From Verrucomicrobiota bacterium (GTDB lineage Bacteria; Verrucomicrobiota; Verrucomicrobiia; Verrucomicrobiales; Akkermansiaceae): DNA of 64,000 nucleotides. Location of the stretch: NCBI GenBank assembly GCA_030835305.1, contig JAURPJ010000125.1, forward strand, positions 1-64,000. The letters run 5' to 3'. This document shows positions 56,359 to 64,000 of the stretch, in pieces; within the stretch, counting starts at the first letter, position 1, and each line of letters starts with the position of its first letter. The notes under the pieces are model-generated. The model was given only the letters and a program-made list of their open reading frames with translations. It was not told the DNA's origin and made no database searches. The translations under genes and the position numbers were made by a program.

Positions 56359-57270
56359 ATGAAATCCGTTCTCATCGCTCTCGCCCTGATCATTCCGGCT
56401 TCCGCCCAAAGTCAGGATGTTTCCATTTTTGAACAATCCCGGAATGGCCTGCGCGCCGAGGAAAAGCGGATCGCCAAGCAAGCCGAAAAACTCGTCGAAG
56501 ACGGAAAGCTCTTGGGCCTCGAAGCCACCGGCGAACTCATCAAATCTCCCGCCGCGGCCAAGCTCGAACTTCCCGCCGCGCACCAAACCGCACTCACTCC
56601 CACCCAGATTGCCACACGGGCCAAAGCAAGTAGCTACCGCGTCGGCTGGGCCTACCTCTGCAACAACTGCGATAATTGGCACATCAACCTCGCCGGCGGC
56701 TACGCCCTCACGACCGATGGCGTTTTAGGCACCTGCGCCCACGTCATTAAAATGGACAACAAAAAGATGCGCAAAGGCGGCCTCATCGCAGTTGATCACT
56801 CCGGCAAGGTCTTCCCGGTCACCTCCATTCTGGCCAACGACAACAAAATCGACGGTGCCCTCATCAAGATCGATGCCAAAACCACTCCTCTGCCTCTCAA
56901 CGACCAGGTCTCGCCAGGGGACTCCGCCTTCTGCCTCAGTCGCCCGCTCAAACAAGGCCAATACTTTTCCCGTGGAATGGTCAATCGCTTCTACTGGGAC
57001 AGCGACCAGCGCGGTGATGATCCCAATTCCATCAAGGCTCTCGGTGCCCTCAAGCTCAATGTCAGCACACGCTGGGCACCGGGCTCCAGCGGCTCCGCGG
57101 TGCTCGACACCTTCGGCAATGTCATTGGCCACGTCGCCACCATCAGCACCATGGGCAATGGAGGCTCTCGCAAGGACAACGACAAAGGGCGTACCCTCAT
57201 CACGCTGCACTCCGCCACTCCGGCCCGCGCCATGATGGCTCTGGCCAGGCTTCCCGAAGACACGGACTAA
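56359..57270 (+). CDS. Secreted trypsin-like serine protease
   Basis: 303 residues, signal peptide 1-18. The catalytic triad is in LGTCAHVIKMD (His), NDNKIDGALIKID (Asp) and WAPGSSGSAVLDTFGN (Ser). A CNNC pair (YLCNNCDNWHINLAGGYALT) just before the His suggests an extra disulfide or metal. There is no PDZ domain, so it is not a classical DegP. The N-terminal 75 residues form a charged helical region. pdxA starts 10 bp later. Confidence 0.85.
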   Translation: MKSVLIALALIIPASAQSQDVSIFEQSRNGLRAEEKRIAKQAEKLVEDGKLLGLEATGELIKSPAAAKLELPAAHQTALTPTQIATRAKASSYRVGWAYLCNNCDNWHINLAGGYALTTDGVLGTCAHVIKMDNKKMRKGGLIAVDHSGKVFPVTSILANDNKIDGALIKIDAKTTPLPLNDQVSPGDSAFCLSRPLKQGQYFSRGMVNRFYWDSDQRGDDPNSIKALGALKLNVSTRWAPGSSGSAVLDTFGNVIGHVATISTMGNGGSRKDNDKGRTLITLHSATPARAMMALARLPEDTD

Positions 57271-57279
57271 TCACCACTC

Positions 57280-58206
57280 ATGCCCGCTCCCCTTGTCATC
57301 ACTCAAGGCGACCCCTCGGGAGTCGGCCCCGAATTGGCGCTCAAACTTCTGGCAAATCCACCCTGCCCCAATCTCAAAATCATCGGATGCGCCCGCCACC
57401 TTTCACAGGTCGCCGCTCATCTTGATCTCCCCCTCCCCAAAGATCAACTTATCGATCTCCCCCTTTCAGGATCAGTGAAAATGGGCGAGATTTCCGCAAC
57501 CGCCGGACAGCATTCCTTCGACTGCCTGGAAGCCGCCGTCGAAGGCGCCATGAGCGGCGCCTACGCCGGCGTGATCACCAATCCCATCCACAAGGAAGCC
57601 TGGCATCGCGCAGGCAAACCCTACCCCGGTCACACCGAGTATCTCGTCGAGAAGACCTCCTCACCCGACCACGCCATGATGCTCACGTCGGCCGAAATCA
57701 CCTGCTCGCTCGTGACCACACACGTATCCCTTGCCAGCGTGCCCGGACTTCTTGAAGAAAAACGCATGCTGGAGGTCATCGCCCTGACCCATCGCGCCAT
57801 GAGCGCCATTCACGGACGCCCCGCCCGACTTGCCATGCCCGGACTCAACCCCCACGCCGGCGAAGGCGGACTTTTCGGTCGGGAGGAAATTGAACTCATC
57901 ATTCCTGTCCTCGAAAAAGCGCGCACTCTCGGGATCAATATCATCGGCCCGCTCTCACCAGATACCGCCTTTCTCCCCGCCATTCGCGAAAACCTCGACG
58001 CCTACGTCTGCCTCTACCACGACCAGGGCCTTATTCCCCTCAAAACCCTGGCCTTCGATATCGGGGTCAACGTCACCCTCGGCCTCCCCATCGTCCGCAC
58101 CTCGGTCGATCACGGCACTGCCTTCGACATCGCCGGCCAGGGAATTGCTTCCGTCACCTCGCTGGCGGAAGCCACCAAATTGGCTCAAAAACTCGCCGCG
58201 TCATAA
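57280..58206 (+). CDS. pdxA: 4-hydroxythreonine-4-phosphate dehydrogenase
   Basis: 308 residues. QGDPSGVGPELALKLL at the start, TNPIHKEAWHRAGKPYPGHT with the metal-binding His, GLNPHAGEGGLFGREE and LYHDQGLIPLKTLAFD with the other two metal-site His are PdxA hallmarks. It oxidises phosphohydroxythreonine in pyridoxal phosphate synthesis by the DXP-dependent route; no pdxJ gene is nearby. Transcribed with the protease gene (10-bp gap). Confidence 0.94.
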   Translation: MPAPLVITQGDPSGVGPELALKLLANPPCPNLKIIGCARHLSQVAAHLDLPLPKDQLIDLPLSGSVKMGEISATAGQHSFDCLEAAVEGAMSGAYAGVITNPIHKEAWHRAGKPYPGHTEYLVEKTSSPDHAMMLTSAEITCSLVTTHVSLASVPGLLEEKRMLEVIALTHRAMSAIHGRPARLAMPGLNPHAGEGGLFGREEIELIIPVLEKARTLGINIIGPLSPDTAFLPAIRENLDAYVCLYHDQGLIPLKTLAFDIGVNVTLGLPIVRTSVDHGTAFDIAGQGIASVTSLAEATKLAQKLAAS

Positions 58207-58214
58207 CGACGTGT

Positions 58215-58267
58215 CAAAATGACCCGGAACGCGTCATTTTGCGCTAAATATTTGCTATGAATTTAGC
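58215..58267. promoter_or_regulatory. Two inverted repeats upstream of the hsp20 pair
   Basis: Repeat 1: CAAAATGAC (58215-58223) and GTCATTTTG (58233-58241), perfect 9-bp arms with a 9-bp spacer. This is the same geometry as CIRCE (9-N9-9), the HrcA operator, but with a different sequence. Repeat 2: GCTAAAT (58243-58249) and ATTTAGC (58261-58267), 7-bp arms with an 11-bp spacer. Both lie in the 172-bp gap after pdxA. They may be operators of the heat-shock genes, or repeat 1 may be a weak terminator of pdxA without a T-run. Confidence 0.5.
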
Positions 58268-58378
58268 TCAAAATTCTTGTTTTCTCCCGTAGTTAAAGGA
58301 TTTCGTCTGATTTTCAGCCAATTGGTCTACGTCCTGCCATAGAGGATAGACGTTAACCAAAAACCATAAATTCAATCA

Positions 58379-58768
58379 ATGAATCTGACCCACTACACTC
58401 CAAATCGTTTCCTCGGAAATCTTGACGAATTCCTGAGCCAAACCCTCCGCAGCTTCGGCCCCGCTCCCGCCATCCGCGCACCCGGAGCCTACCGATACGA
58501 GGAAAAGGACTCCTACCGGCTTCGCCTCGATCTGCCCGGTTTCACCCGCGAGGAAGTCTCCCTTTCCGTTGAGAAACGCGAACTCTCCGTGACTGCCAAA
58601 AGCGAGCGCGAAGACGCCTTCAATACTGATTTCGAGCGGACCTACACCCTGCCCGAGGACATCGACCCGAACGGCGTCACCGCCAAGCTCGAAAACGGCG
58701 TCATTGACCTCACCTTCAAGAAGCTTGCCGATGAAGAGAAGGGCGTCCGTAACATCGAAATCTCATAA
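58379..58768 (+). CDS. Small heat-shock protein, Hsp20/alpha-crystallin family (first copy)
   Basis: 129 residues. The alpha-crystallin domain runs from about residue 38 to the end: YRLRLDLPGFTREEVSLSVE, ELSVTAKSE, ERTYTLPEDIDPNGVTAKLE and NGVIDLTFKK are its strands. The N-terminal arm is short and the C-terminal IXI motif is replaced by RNIEIS. It is an ATP-independent holdase. It is followed 26 bp later by a second copy that is only distantly similar, so the two may form mixed oligomers. Confidence 0.93.
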   Translation: MNLTHYTPNRFLGNLDEFLSQTLRSFGPAPAIRAPGAYRYEEKDSYRLRLDLPGFTREEVSLSVEKRELSVTAKSEREDAFNTDFERTYTLPEDIDPNGVTAKLENGVIDLTFKKLADEEKGVRNIEIS

Positions 58769-58794
58769 TCCTTTAATTCCAAAAATATAGAATC

Positions 58795-59130
58795 ATGAAC
58801 CCTCAAATTTCCACCGAAAGACCACGCTTTAAAACCCGCGCCCACGAAGCCGGATTCGAACTCGTCGTTGCCCTCCCTGGTGTTGGCAAGGAAGACCTTG
58901 AAGTGAACCTTGAAAAACGGATCCTGACCGTTGGCGGCGAACGAAAGGAGATCGAAGGCGACTTCGAAAACCGTGAGCACGAGGCTCTCCGCTTCGAGCT
59001 CAAAGTCGAACTCCACGAGGATCTGGATGTCGAGAACATCAAAGCCACCCACCGCGGTGGTGTCCTCACCCTGTCGCTCCGGAAGCCACAAGAACTTGCT
59101 CCCCGGAAAATCGACATCCTCGCCAATTAA
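58795..59130 (+). CDS. Small heat-shock protein, Hsp20/alpha-crystallin family (second copy)
   Basis: 111 residues, almost entirely the alpha-crystallin domain ([63 protein letters not shown]), ending [10 protein letters not shown]. The N-terminal arm is very short, which usually gives smaller oligomers. Same operon as the first copy; ended by a strong terminator. Confidence 0.93.
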   Translation: MNPQISTERPRFKTRAHEAGFELVVALPGVGKEDLEVNLEKRILTVGGERKEIEGDFENREHEALRFELKVELHEDLDVENIKATHRGGVLTLSLRKPQELAPRKIDILAN

Positions 59131-59162
59131 AGACTTTTCATGGTGTGTCTGCATCGTGCGAC

Positions 59163-59196
59163 ATGGCGCCTCCCACCCGGAGGCGCCATTTTTTTG
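59163..59196 (+). terminator. Rho-independent terminator of the hsp20 operon
   Basis: ATGGCGCCTCC (59163-59173) pairs with GGAGGCGCCAT (59179-59189) around a 5-nt loop (CACCC), followed by a run of T. Perfect 11-bp stem. Confidence 0.93.
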
Positions 59197-59326
59197 GAGT
59201 ACAAACGCCCTCATCCTCGCAGAAGAACGGTCTGTCATGGGTCTCAACTACCAAATCACAAAGCCAACCCGTTCGTTCGTTCATTCCGCCATTGTCCATT
59301 CCTTCATTCCTAGTCACCTTCCCTCC

Positions 59327-60100
59327 ATGAAACTCATCTCATGGAACGTTAATGGCATCCGCGCTGCCCTTAAAAAGAACTTCACCGACTTCGTTCTCGC
59401 ACACGATCCCGACATTCTCTGCCTCCAGGAAACGAAAGCCCGCCCCGAACAAGTCGAACTCCCCCTCGACCTCGCCGGATACAAAACCTACTGGAACTCT
59501 GCGGAAAAACCCGGCTACTCCGGAACTGCCGTCTTCACCAAACTCGAACCCCTTTCGGTACGCCTCGGTATCGGCTCCGAAAAAAGTACTGAAGGCGACC
59601 GCGAAGGCCGCGTCATCACCCTCGAATTCCCCGACTACTTCCTCGTCACCGTATACACCCCAAACGCCAAAAACGAACTCCTCCGCCTTTCCTACCGCAT
59701 GGAGTGGGATATCGCCTTCCGCGACTACCTGAAAGCGCTCGAAGCCGAAGGCAAACCCGTCATCGCATCAGGAGACCTCAACGTTGCCCATCAGGAAATC
59801 GACCTTGCCCGCCCCAAAACCAACCACAAAAGCGCTGGTTTCTCACCCCAGGAACGGGCCGGCTTCACCGAACTGGTGAACGCGGGATTCATTGATACCT
59901 TCCGTCACTTCCACCCGGACCAAACCGACGCCTATTCCTGGTGGAGCTATCGTGGTGGCGCCCGCGCCAAAAACGTCGGCTGGCGCATCGACTACTGGAT
60001 CGTCTCTGAAGCACTTATCCCAAAACTCAAATCCGCCTCCATCAACGACGACGTCCTCGGCTCCGACCACTGCCCCGTCACACTCGACATCGACCTCTAA
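59327..60100 (+). CDS. xth: Exodeoxyribonuclease III (AP endonuclease)
   Basis: 257 residues from the ATG at 59327 ([19 protein letters not shown]). Endonuclease/exonuclease/phosphatase fold: [12 protein letters not shown] has the metal-binding Glu, [17 protein letters not shown] the catalytic Asp and Asn, [20 protein letters not shown] and [14 protein letters not shown] the final Asp-His. It cleaves at abasic sites in base excision repair. The bases just upstream (about 59265-59320) contain short TTCGTTC/CATTCC-type repeats with no obvious meaning. Confidence 0.95.
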   Translation: MKLISWNVNGIRAALKKNFTDFVLAHDPDILCLQETKARPEQVELPLDLAGYKTYWNSAEKPGYSGTAVFTKLEPLSVRLGIGSEKSTEGDREGRVITLEFPDYFLVTVYTPNAKNELLRLSYRMEWDIAFRDYLKALEAEGKPVIASGDLNVAHQEIDLARPKTNHKSAGFSPQERAGFTELVNAGFIDTFRHFHPDQTDAYSWWSYRGGARAKNVGWRIDYWIVSEALIPKLKSASINDDVLGSDHCPVTLDIDL

Positions 60101-60140
60101 ATTTTAAAAAAATTCAGCCTAAAACTCCCGAGACTTTCGG

Positions 60141-60869
60141 CTACCTCATCTGCGCCAAAAATTCAATGTTGCCGTCCGTTCCCGTAATTGGCGAGGTAAT
60201 GACTCCGAACCATTCGCGGCCCAATTCTTCAGTGATGAAGGTTCGGATCTTATCGACTGCTTTTTGATGAAGCTCCGGCTCTCGGACGATTCCACCCTTC
60301 CCCACTTCCTCTCTCGAAAGTTCAAACTGCGGCTTGATCAGAGGAATGACAAAACCGCCTTCATCAAGGATGGAGAAGGCGGCGGGCAAGACCTTGGTCA
60401 GGGAAATGAAAGACAAATCCATCACTACCAATTTCACTTTCTCGCCAATGTCTTCAACGGTAAGATGTCTGGCGTTGAAACGTTCCATGGAAATCACACG
60501 CTCGTCGCTTCGCAACTTCCACACCAATTGATTGGTTCCAACATCAATGGCGTGAACTCGTGCCGCGCCTTTCTGGAGAAGACAGTCGGTAAACCCTCCG
60601 GTGGACGCACCGAGGTCAGCACAGACCCAGCCAGCCGGATCCACCCCAAATTCCCGCAATGCCCCCTCAATCTTAAAACCACCACGCCCGACATACTTTG
60701 GCTTTTCCTTTACCGATAAATCAGCGTCTTCATCAAGCTTCGTACTTGGCTTGGCAATACGCTCCGTTCCAGTCATAACTTCCCCAGCCATGATCAACCT
60801 TTTGGCCTGCTCGCGGGAATCACACAATCCCCGCGCCACCAATAACGCATCCACCCGTTGCCTCGCCAT
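60141..60869 (-). CDS. tlyA: TlyA family rRNA methyltransferase
   Basis: 242 residues: N-terminal S4 domain (residues about 1-62, RVDALLVARGLCDSREQAKR) and an FtsJ-like methyltransferase domain (ADLGASTGGFTDCLLQKGAA for SAM binding, VVMDLSFISLTKVLP for the active site). TlyA methylates 2'-OH of cytidines in 16S and 23S rRNA and in some bacteria is also called a hemolysin. Its ATG overlaps the stop of the LOG gene (TGATG), so the two are coupled. Confidence 0.92.
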   Translation of the reverse strand: MARQRVDALLVARGLCDSREQAKRLIMAGEVMTGTERIAKPSTKLDEDADLSVKEKPKYVGRGGFKIEGALREFGVDPAGWVCADLGASTGGFTDCLLQKGAARVHAIDVGTNQLVWKLRSDERVISMERFNARHLTVEDIGEKVKLVVMDLSFISLTKVLPAAFSILDEGGFVIPLIKPQFELSREEVGKGGIVREPELHQKAVDKIRTFITEELGREWFGVITSPITGTDGNIEFLAQMR

Positions 60870-61987
60870 CAGTTTTCTACTTCGGCCTCATTGAGTGCAT
60901 TGATAAATTCCCGCAAGAGTCCGAAGTCGCAGCGTCGATGACGCAGCACGATGCGAGGTAACTCGGCCAACTCGGGTTCGTTGCTCTCCTCCTTCAATGC
61001 CGGCCCTTGCTTGATCTCCCCCGACTTTACCATTGCGGCAAATTCCTGATTTAAATCTTTCAACGCGGCTTCCGACAACGCTGTTTGCAAGCGAATTACC
61101 AAGCGATCCCCGACATAGCGGTAGGAATGGAAATTTACATAAAACCCGGTGATTTCAGCAATGGCTTCCTCAACGTCATCAGTCACCTTGAAGAGTGAGA
61201 AATCGGATTCGGAAATCATCCCCAGTCTGAAAAGGTGCTCTTCCACAAATTTTTTCCATGCCTTCCAGTAGGTTCCGCCCGGAGCATCGAGACACACGAT
61301 GGGATAGAGCTTGGCCTTGCCGGTTTGAATGAGAGTCAGAGCTTCAAAAACCTCGTCCTGCGTACCCATCCCACCCGGCATCCCCACTCCGGCATCCGCC
61401 TCCTTCACAAAAGCCAACTTGCGGGTGAAAAAGTAATTGTAATCGATGAGCTTGGGATCGCCGGAGATAAATTCGTTCGCCGACGCCTCAAAAGGCAGCG
61501 TGATATTGAGACCGAAACTGTGCTCGGCAGTCGCTCCTTCGTTTCCAGCTGCCATGATTCCCGGACCCGCTCCGGTGATTGTCATAAACCCCTCCTCCAC
61601 CATTCGGCGCGAAAACTCGACCGCAGTTTGATATTCCTTTTCTTCGGGCTTCGTCCGCGCCGAACCAAAAAAGGCAACCTTACGATTCCCACGAAAAGGT
61701 CCGAAAATCTCACTCGACTTCTTCATCTCCTTGAGCGCGCGGTTCGCCAATTTGAAATCGGCGTTGTCGGCGGTGCCCCGGGCCATTCCAACCGCAGTGG
61801 CAATCATTTCTGCGAGCAGACAGAAATCATCGACTCCACCCACTGACTTGGCGAGCTCCAGAATCCGCGCATCGAGTTCCTTGTCCTCGGTTGAATCGAT
61901 GTAATTGCATGACAAATCTAAATCCGGCACCATTCCGGCGGTGAGATCACGGCGCAGCGGCGGCTGCCGTTTTCGCTTCTTGGACAT
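60869..61987 (-). CDS. LOG family nucleotide-binding protein
   Basis: 372 residues from the ATG at 61985-61987; a longer frame to 62023 is less likely. Rossmann fold with GAGPGIMAAGNEGA and the LOG motif PGGMGTQDEVFEALTLIQ, which carries the catalytic Arg-Glu type site of cytokinin-activating phosphoribohydrolases. Long N- (about 90 residues) and C-terminal (about 110 residues) extensions occur in the bacterial large-LOG group (related to PpnN). Such proteins cleave nucleoside monophosphates to base and ribose 5-phosphate (known for PpnN). Confidence 0.88.
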   Translation of the reverse strand: MSKKRKRQPPLRRDLTAGMVPDLDLSCNYIDSTEDKELDARILELAKSVGGVDDFCLLAEMIATAVGMARGTADNADFKLANRALKEMKKSSEIFGPFRGNRKVAFFGSARTKPEEKEYQTAVEFSRRMVEEGFMTITGAGPGIMAAGNEGATAEHSFGLNITLPFEASANEFISGDPKLIDYNYFFTRKLAFVKEADAGVGMPGGMGTQDEVFEALTLIQTGKAKLYPIVCLDAPGGTYWKAWKKFVEEHLFRLGMISESDFSLFKVTDDVEEAIAEITGFYVNFHSYRYVGDRLVIRLQTALSEAALKDLNQEFAAMVKSGEIKQGPALKEESNEPELAELPRIVLRHRRCDFGLLREFINALNEAEVEN

Positions 61988-62067
61988 GTTAATTAAACTG
62001 GACCGTATCCTGCAATCTGACAAACCTCCACTCTTGAATTTTTCAAAAAACCTTAAAGACTCCGCCC

Positions 62068-63129
62068 GTGGCCACCACTAACACAGACGACCTCCGCATC
62101 GCCCGCATCGACCCGCTCATTTCGCCGGCCGTTCTTTCCTATCAACTCCCGCTAAGCGAACCAGCCGCACAGCTCGTTTCTTCCGCCCGTCAGGGAGCCG
62201 AAGCAATTTTAAAGGGTGAGGATGATCGCCTGCTCGTGGTCGTGGGTCCCTGCTCCATCCACGATCCTTCGGCCGCCATTGAATATGCCGCGCGGCTCAA
62301 GGGAGCGGCTGAGCTTTATAAAAAAGACCTTCATATCATCATGCGCGTCTATTTTGAAAAGCCACGCACCACGGTGGGCTGGAAGGGACTCATCAATGAT
62401 CCTGGTCTCAACGACTCTTTTGATATCAACCGCGGACTGCGGACCGCCCGTGAACTTCTCCTGCAACTTGCCGAAATGGGAGTTCCGGCCGGCACCGAAT
62501 TTCTCGATGCCATCTCGCCGCAATATGTTGCCGATGTGATTGCCTGGGGAGCCATCGGGGCGAGAACAACCGAATCCCAGGTCCACCGTGAACTTGCCTC
62601 CGGGCTCTCAATGCCCGTTGGTTTCAAAAACGGAACCGGCGGCTCGATACAAATCGCGCTCGATGCCATTGGCGCTTCCTCAAAGCCCCACCACTTCCTT
62701 TCCGTAACCAAGCAGGGCGTCTCCGCAATCGTCACCACCACCGGCAATGACGCCTGCCACCTTATCCTCCGGGGTGGTAAGAGTGGTCAAAATTATACCC
62801 GTGATGAGATCGATCCGGTCAGTTCAAAACTCCGTGAAATCGGGCTACCCGAGCAACTCATGGTTGATTGCTCCCACGGAAACTCGAACAAGGACTACCG
62901 CAACCAACCCAAGGTGGCCGCAGATCTTTGCGAACAAATGGCGAACGGAGCCACAGACATTGCCGCTGTAATGATCGAGTCCAATATCGTTGAGGGAAAT
63001 CAAAAGATCTCGGATGACATGGTTTACGGACAATCGGTCACCGATGCCTGCATCAACTGGCAAACCACCGAGGAAGTCCTGCAAACTTTCGCAGAAGCGG
63101 TGGAAGCCCGCCGTGCCAAGAATGACTAA
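62068..63129 (+). CDS. aroG: 3-deoxy-7-phosphoheptulonate synthase (DAHP synthase, type I)
   Basis: 353 residues, GTG start. VVGPCSIHDPSAAIEYAARL, RVYFEKPRTTVGWKGLINDP, GARTTESQVHRELASGLSMP with VGFKNGTGG, and MVDCSHGNSNKDYRNQ are signatures of AroF/G/H enzymes. It condenses phosphoenolpyruvate and erythrose 4-phosphate, the first step of aromatic amino acid synthesis. Which feedback type cannot be told. Its end overlaps the next gene by 8 bp. Confidence 0.95.
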   Translation: MATTNTDDLRIARIDPLISPAVLSYQLPLSEPAAQLVSSARQGAEAILKGEDDRLLVVVGPCSIHDPSAAIEYAARLKGAAELYKKDLHIIMRVYFEKPRTTVGWKGLINDPGLNDSFDINRGLRTARELLLQLAEMGVPAGTEFLDAISPQYVADVIAWGAIGARTTESQVHRELASGLSMPVGFKNGTGGSIQIALDAIGASSKPHHFLSVTKQGVSAIVTTTGNDACHLILRGGKSGQNYTRDEIDPVSSKLREIGLPEQLMVDCSHGNSNKDYRNQPKVAADLCEQMANGATDIAAVMIESNIVEGNQKISDDMVYGQSVTDACINWQTTEEVLQTFAEAVEARRAKND

Positions 63130-63583
63130 GGACGACGTCATCTCCAACCTGCTCCGGCAGATGGAGGAAAAAATTGCCATCATAAAATCGGCCCTCGCTG
63201 AAACCAACGAGAGCGCCAGCGGTGACGAGACGAAGTCGGAAGGAAAATACGACACTCGCGCCATCGAGGCCGCTTATCTTGCCGAAGCACAGGCAGGGCA
63301 ATTGGAGCTCGCCGAGAAATCGCTCGCGACATTCAAGCGATTCGAACCCCGCAACTTCGAAATGACGGAACCAGTGGGCCCAGGGGCCTTGGTCGAAGTC
63401 GATCAGGACGGCGAAATTTGTTTCTACCTTCTCGCGCCCACTGGAGGCGGGCTCATGACAAACTATCTCGGCTGTGACGTCACCGTGATCACTCCGGATT
63501 CACGACTCTATCAAGAGCTCAACGAAAAGAAGATGGGCTCAGAACTGGAAAGTCGTCCTCTTACGATCACCGGGGTCGAGTAG
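63122..63583 (+). CDS. GreA/GreB-like transcription elongation factor family protein
   Basis: 153 residues from ATG 63122, overlapping the end of aroG. N-half: coiled-coil like helices (VISNLLRQMEEKIAIIKSAL, YLAEAQAGQLELAEKSL). C-half: FKBP-like domain of GreAB (GPGALVEVDQDGEICFYLLA, VTVITPDSRLYQELNEKKMG). The acidic DE tip typical of GreA coiled coils is not clear, so it may bind RNA polymerase without stimulating cleavage. Probably co-translated with the DAHP synthase. Confidence 0.75.
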   Translation: MTKDDVISNLLRQMEEKIAIIKSALAETNESASGDETKSEGKYDTRAIEAAYLAEAQAGQLELAEKSLATFKRFEPRNFEMTEPVGPGALVEVDQDGEICFYLLAPTGGGLMTNYLGCDVTVITPDSRLYQELNEKKMGSELESRPLTITGVE

Positions 63584-63682
63584 CTTTGGCAGTCACTTTA
63601 ATTCCATGGCAGTTTACACCTTGGCAAATTGAGCCTGAATTCCTACCGTCGCCTCCACCTTCTCCGCCCGGATTATTGACTT

Positions 63683-64000
63683 ATGAGAATCTTCAACTTC
63701 CGACGCAGCTTCTTCCTGCTTCTCTTTCTTGCGATCCTTCCAGCCTCAGCCTCTAAGGTTCTCTGGAAGGTTAAGGAATATCGCAACAACAAGTATGTTC
63801 CCCTTTCCCAGGTAAAGGGCTTTTACGGCCTCACCAGCATGACCAAGTCGGGGAGCTACATAATTTTGAGAAACTCCGATGTCGAACTCAAGTTTCGCGC
63901 TGGTGGACAGGAGGTCCTAATGAACAATGTAAAGTTCATTTTTAGCCACGCCGTGGTTTCACTTGGCACCTATCACATCTCGATCGTAGACCTGAAAAAG
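63683..64000 (+). CDS. N-terminal part of a secreted protein (runs off the window)
   Basis: 106 residues visible, starting MRIFNFRRSFFLLLFLAILP with cleavage after ASA. The visible mature part (VLWKVKEYRNNKYVPLSQVK, IILRNSDVELKFRAGGQEVL) resembles the copper amine oxidase-like N-domain found before amidase domains in some bacterial wall amidases, but the catalytic part is not in the window. Confidence 0.6.
   Translation, partial: MRIFNFRRSFFLLLFLAILPASASKVLWKVKEYRNNKYVPLSQVKGFYGLTSMTKSGSYIILRNSDVELKFRAGGQEVLMNNVKFIFSHAVVSLGTYHISIVDLKK

Noticed and set aside
58322-58350. TTGGTC-N17-GATAGA as a sigma-70 promoter for hsp20
   Set aside because: The -10 match is too poor to support; kept only as a possibility.
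59265-59320. Short TTCGTTC/CATTCC repeats as a possible tandem repeat locus
   Set aside because: Only a few imperfect units in 50 bases; no structure or periodicity that stands out.
1-64000. CRISPR arrays, IS elements, attachment sites, prophage or rRNA/tRNA genes
   Set aside because: None was seen: no regularly spaced repeats, no transposase or integrase motifs, no tRNA cloverleaf in the intergenic spaces.

Overview
The window reads as chromosomal DNA of a Verrucomicrobiota-type bacterium (PVC group). Grounds: two secreted sulfatases next to PVC-style sugar dehydrogenase/cytochrome c fusions with DUF1080 and HEAT modules, a PEP-CTERM anchored protein, a CRTAC1 (FG-GAP/ASPIC-UnbV) protein, Gram-negative outer-membrane beta-barrels, many leaderless-looking or weak-RBS starts and a GC-rich coding style. 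No rRNA, tRNA, CRISPR array, insertion sequence or prophage was found. Almost all genes look like core or ordinary accessory chromosome.

Layout. 1-9.0 kb is mostly minus strand: an N-terminal membrane-protein fragment, a LysM amidase, pssA, a rhodanese-like protein (+), then a run PDZ protein / membrane anti-sigma-like protein / ECF sigma factor / M29-like aminopeptidase / DUF151 nuclease / cysJ flavoprotein. 9.2-16.6 kb holds the most interesting part: two long plus-strand genes, each interrupted by one in-frame TGA. The second (fdhF, 13276-16014) is a formate dehydrogenase whose TGA is at the classical selenocysteine site. The first (9165-12926) is a secreted CRTAC1-like protein with a thioredoxin-like domain and TPRs. 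Both TGAs are followed, 17 or 18 nt later, by the apical loop of a hairpin beginning GGUC. I therefore read the CRTAC1 gene as a candidate new selenoprotein family, with fdhF as the internal control.

17-27 kb is a polysaccharide/sugar-oxidation neighbourhood (sugar dehydrogenase-cytochrome c-CBM, two sulfatases, DUF1080-dehydrogenase-HEAT-cytochrome c), plus an orphan half-helicase. 27-34.9 kb: rsuA-like, dgt, a PI-PLC-like phosphodiesterase, a lipoprotein, chrA, leuC-DUF2059-leuD. 35-40 kb is a five-gene manganese/zinc ABC uptake operon with a palindrome upstream, a permease fused to a DtxR-type regulator domain and an outer-membrane protein inserted between the two permeases. 40-53 kb: bioA, comF, PEP-CTERM protein, phoX-like, folC, dnaB, hydroxypyruvate isomerase-like, ABC-2 exporter, LMW phosphatase, panE and histone deacetylase-like genes, and a double-psi-barrel-like secreted protein. 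53.8-55.1 kb is a pseudogene of a two-repeat secreted protein with one nonsense and two frameshift lesions. 55-64 kb: beta-barrel, serine protease, pdxA, two hsp20 genes behind nested inverted repeats, xth, tlyA-LOG, DAHP synthase-GreAB-like, and the start of one more secreted protein.

Limits: all assignments come from reading motifs by eye. No homology search was run, so family names without clear motifs are given low confidence.
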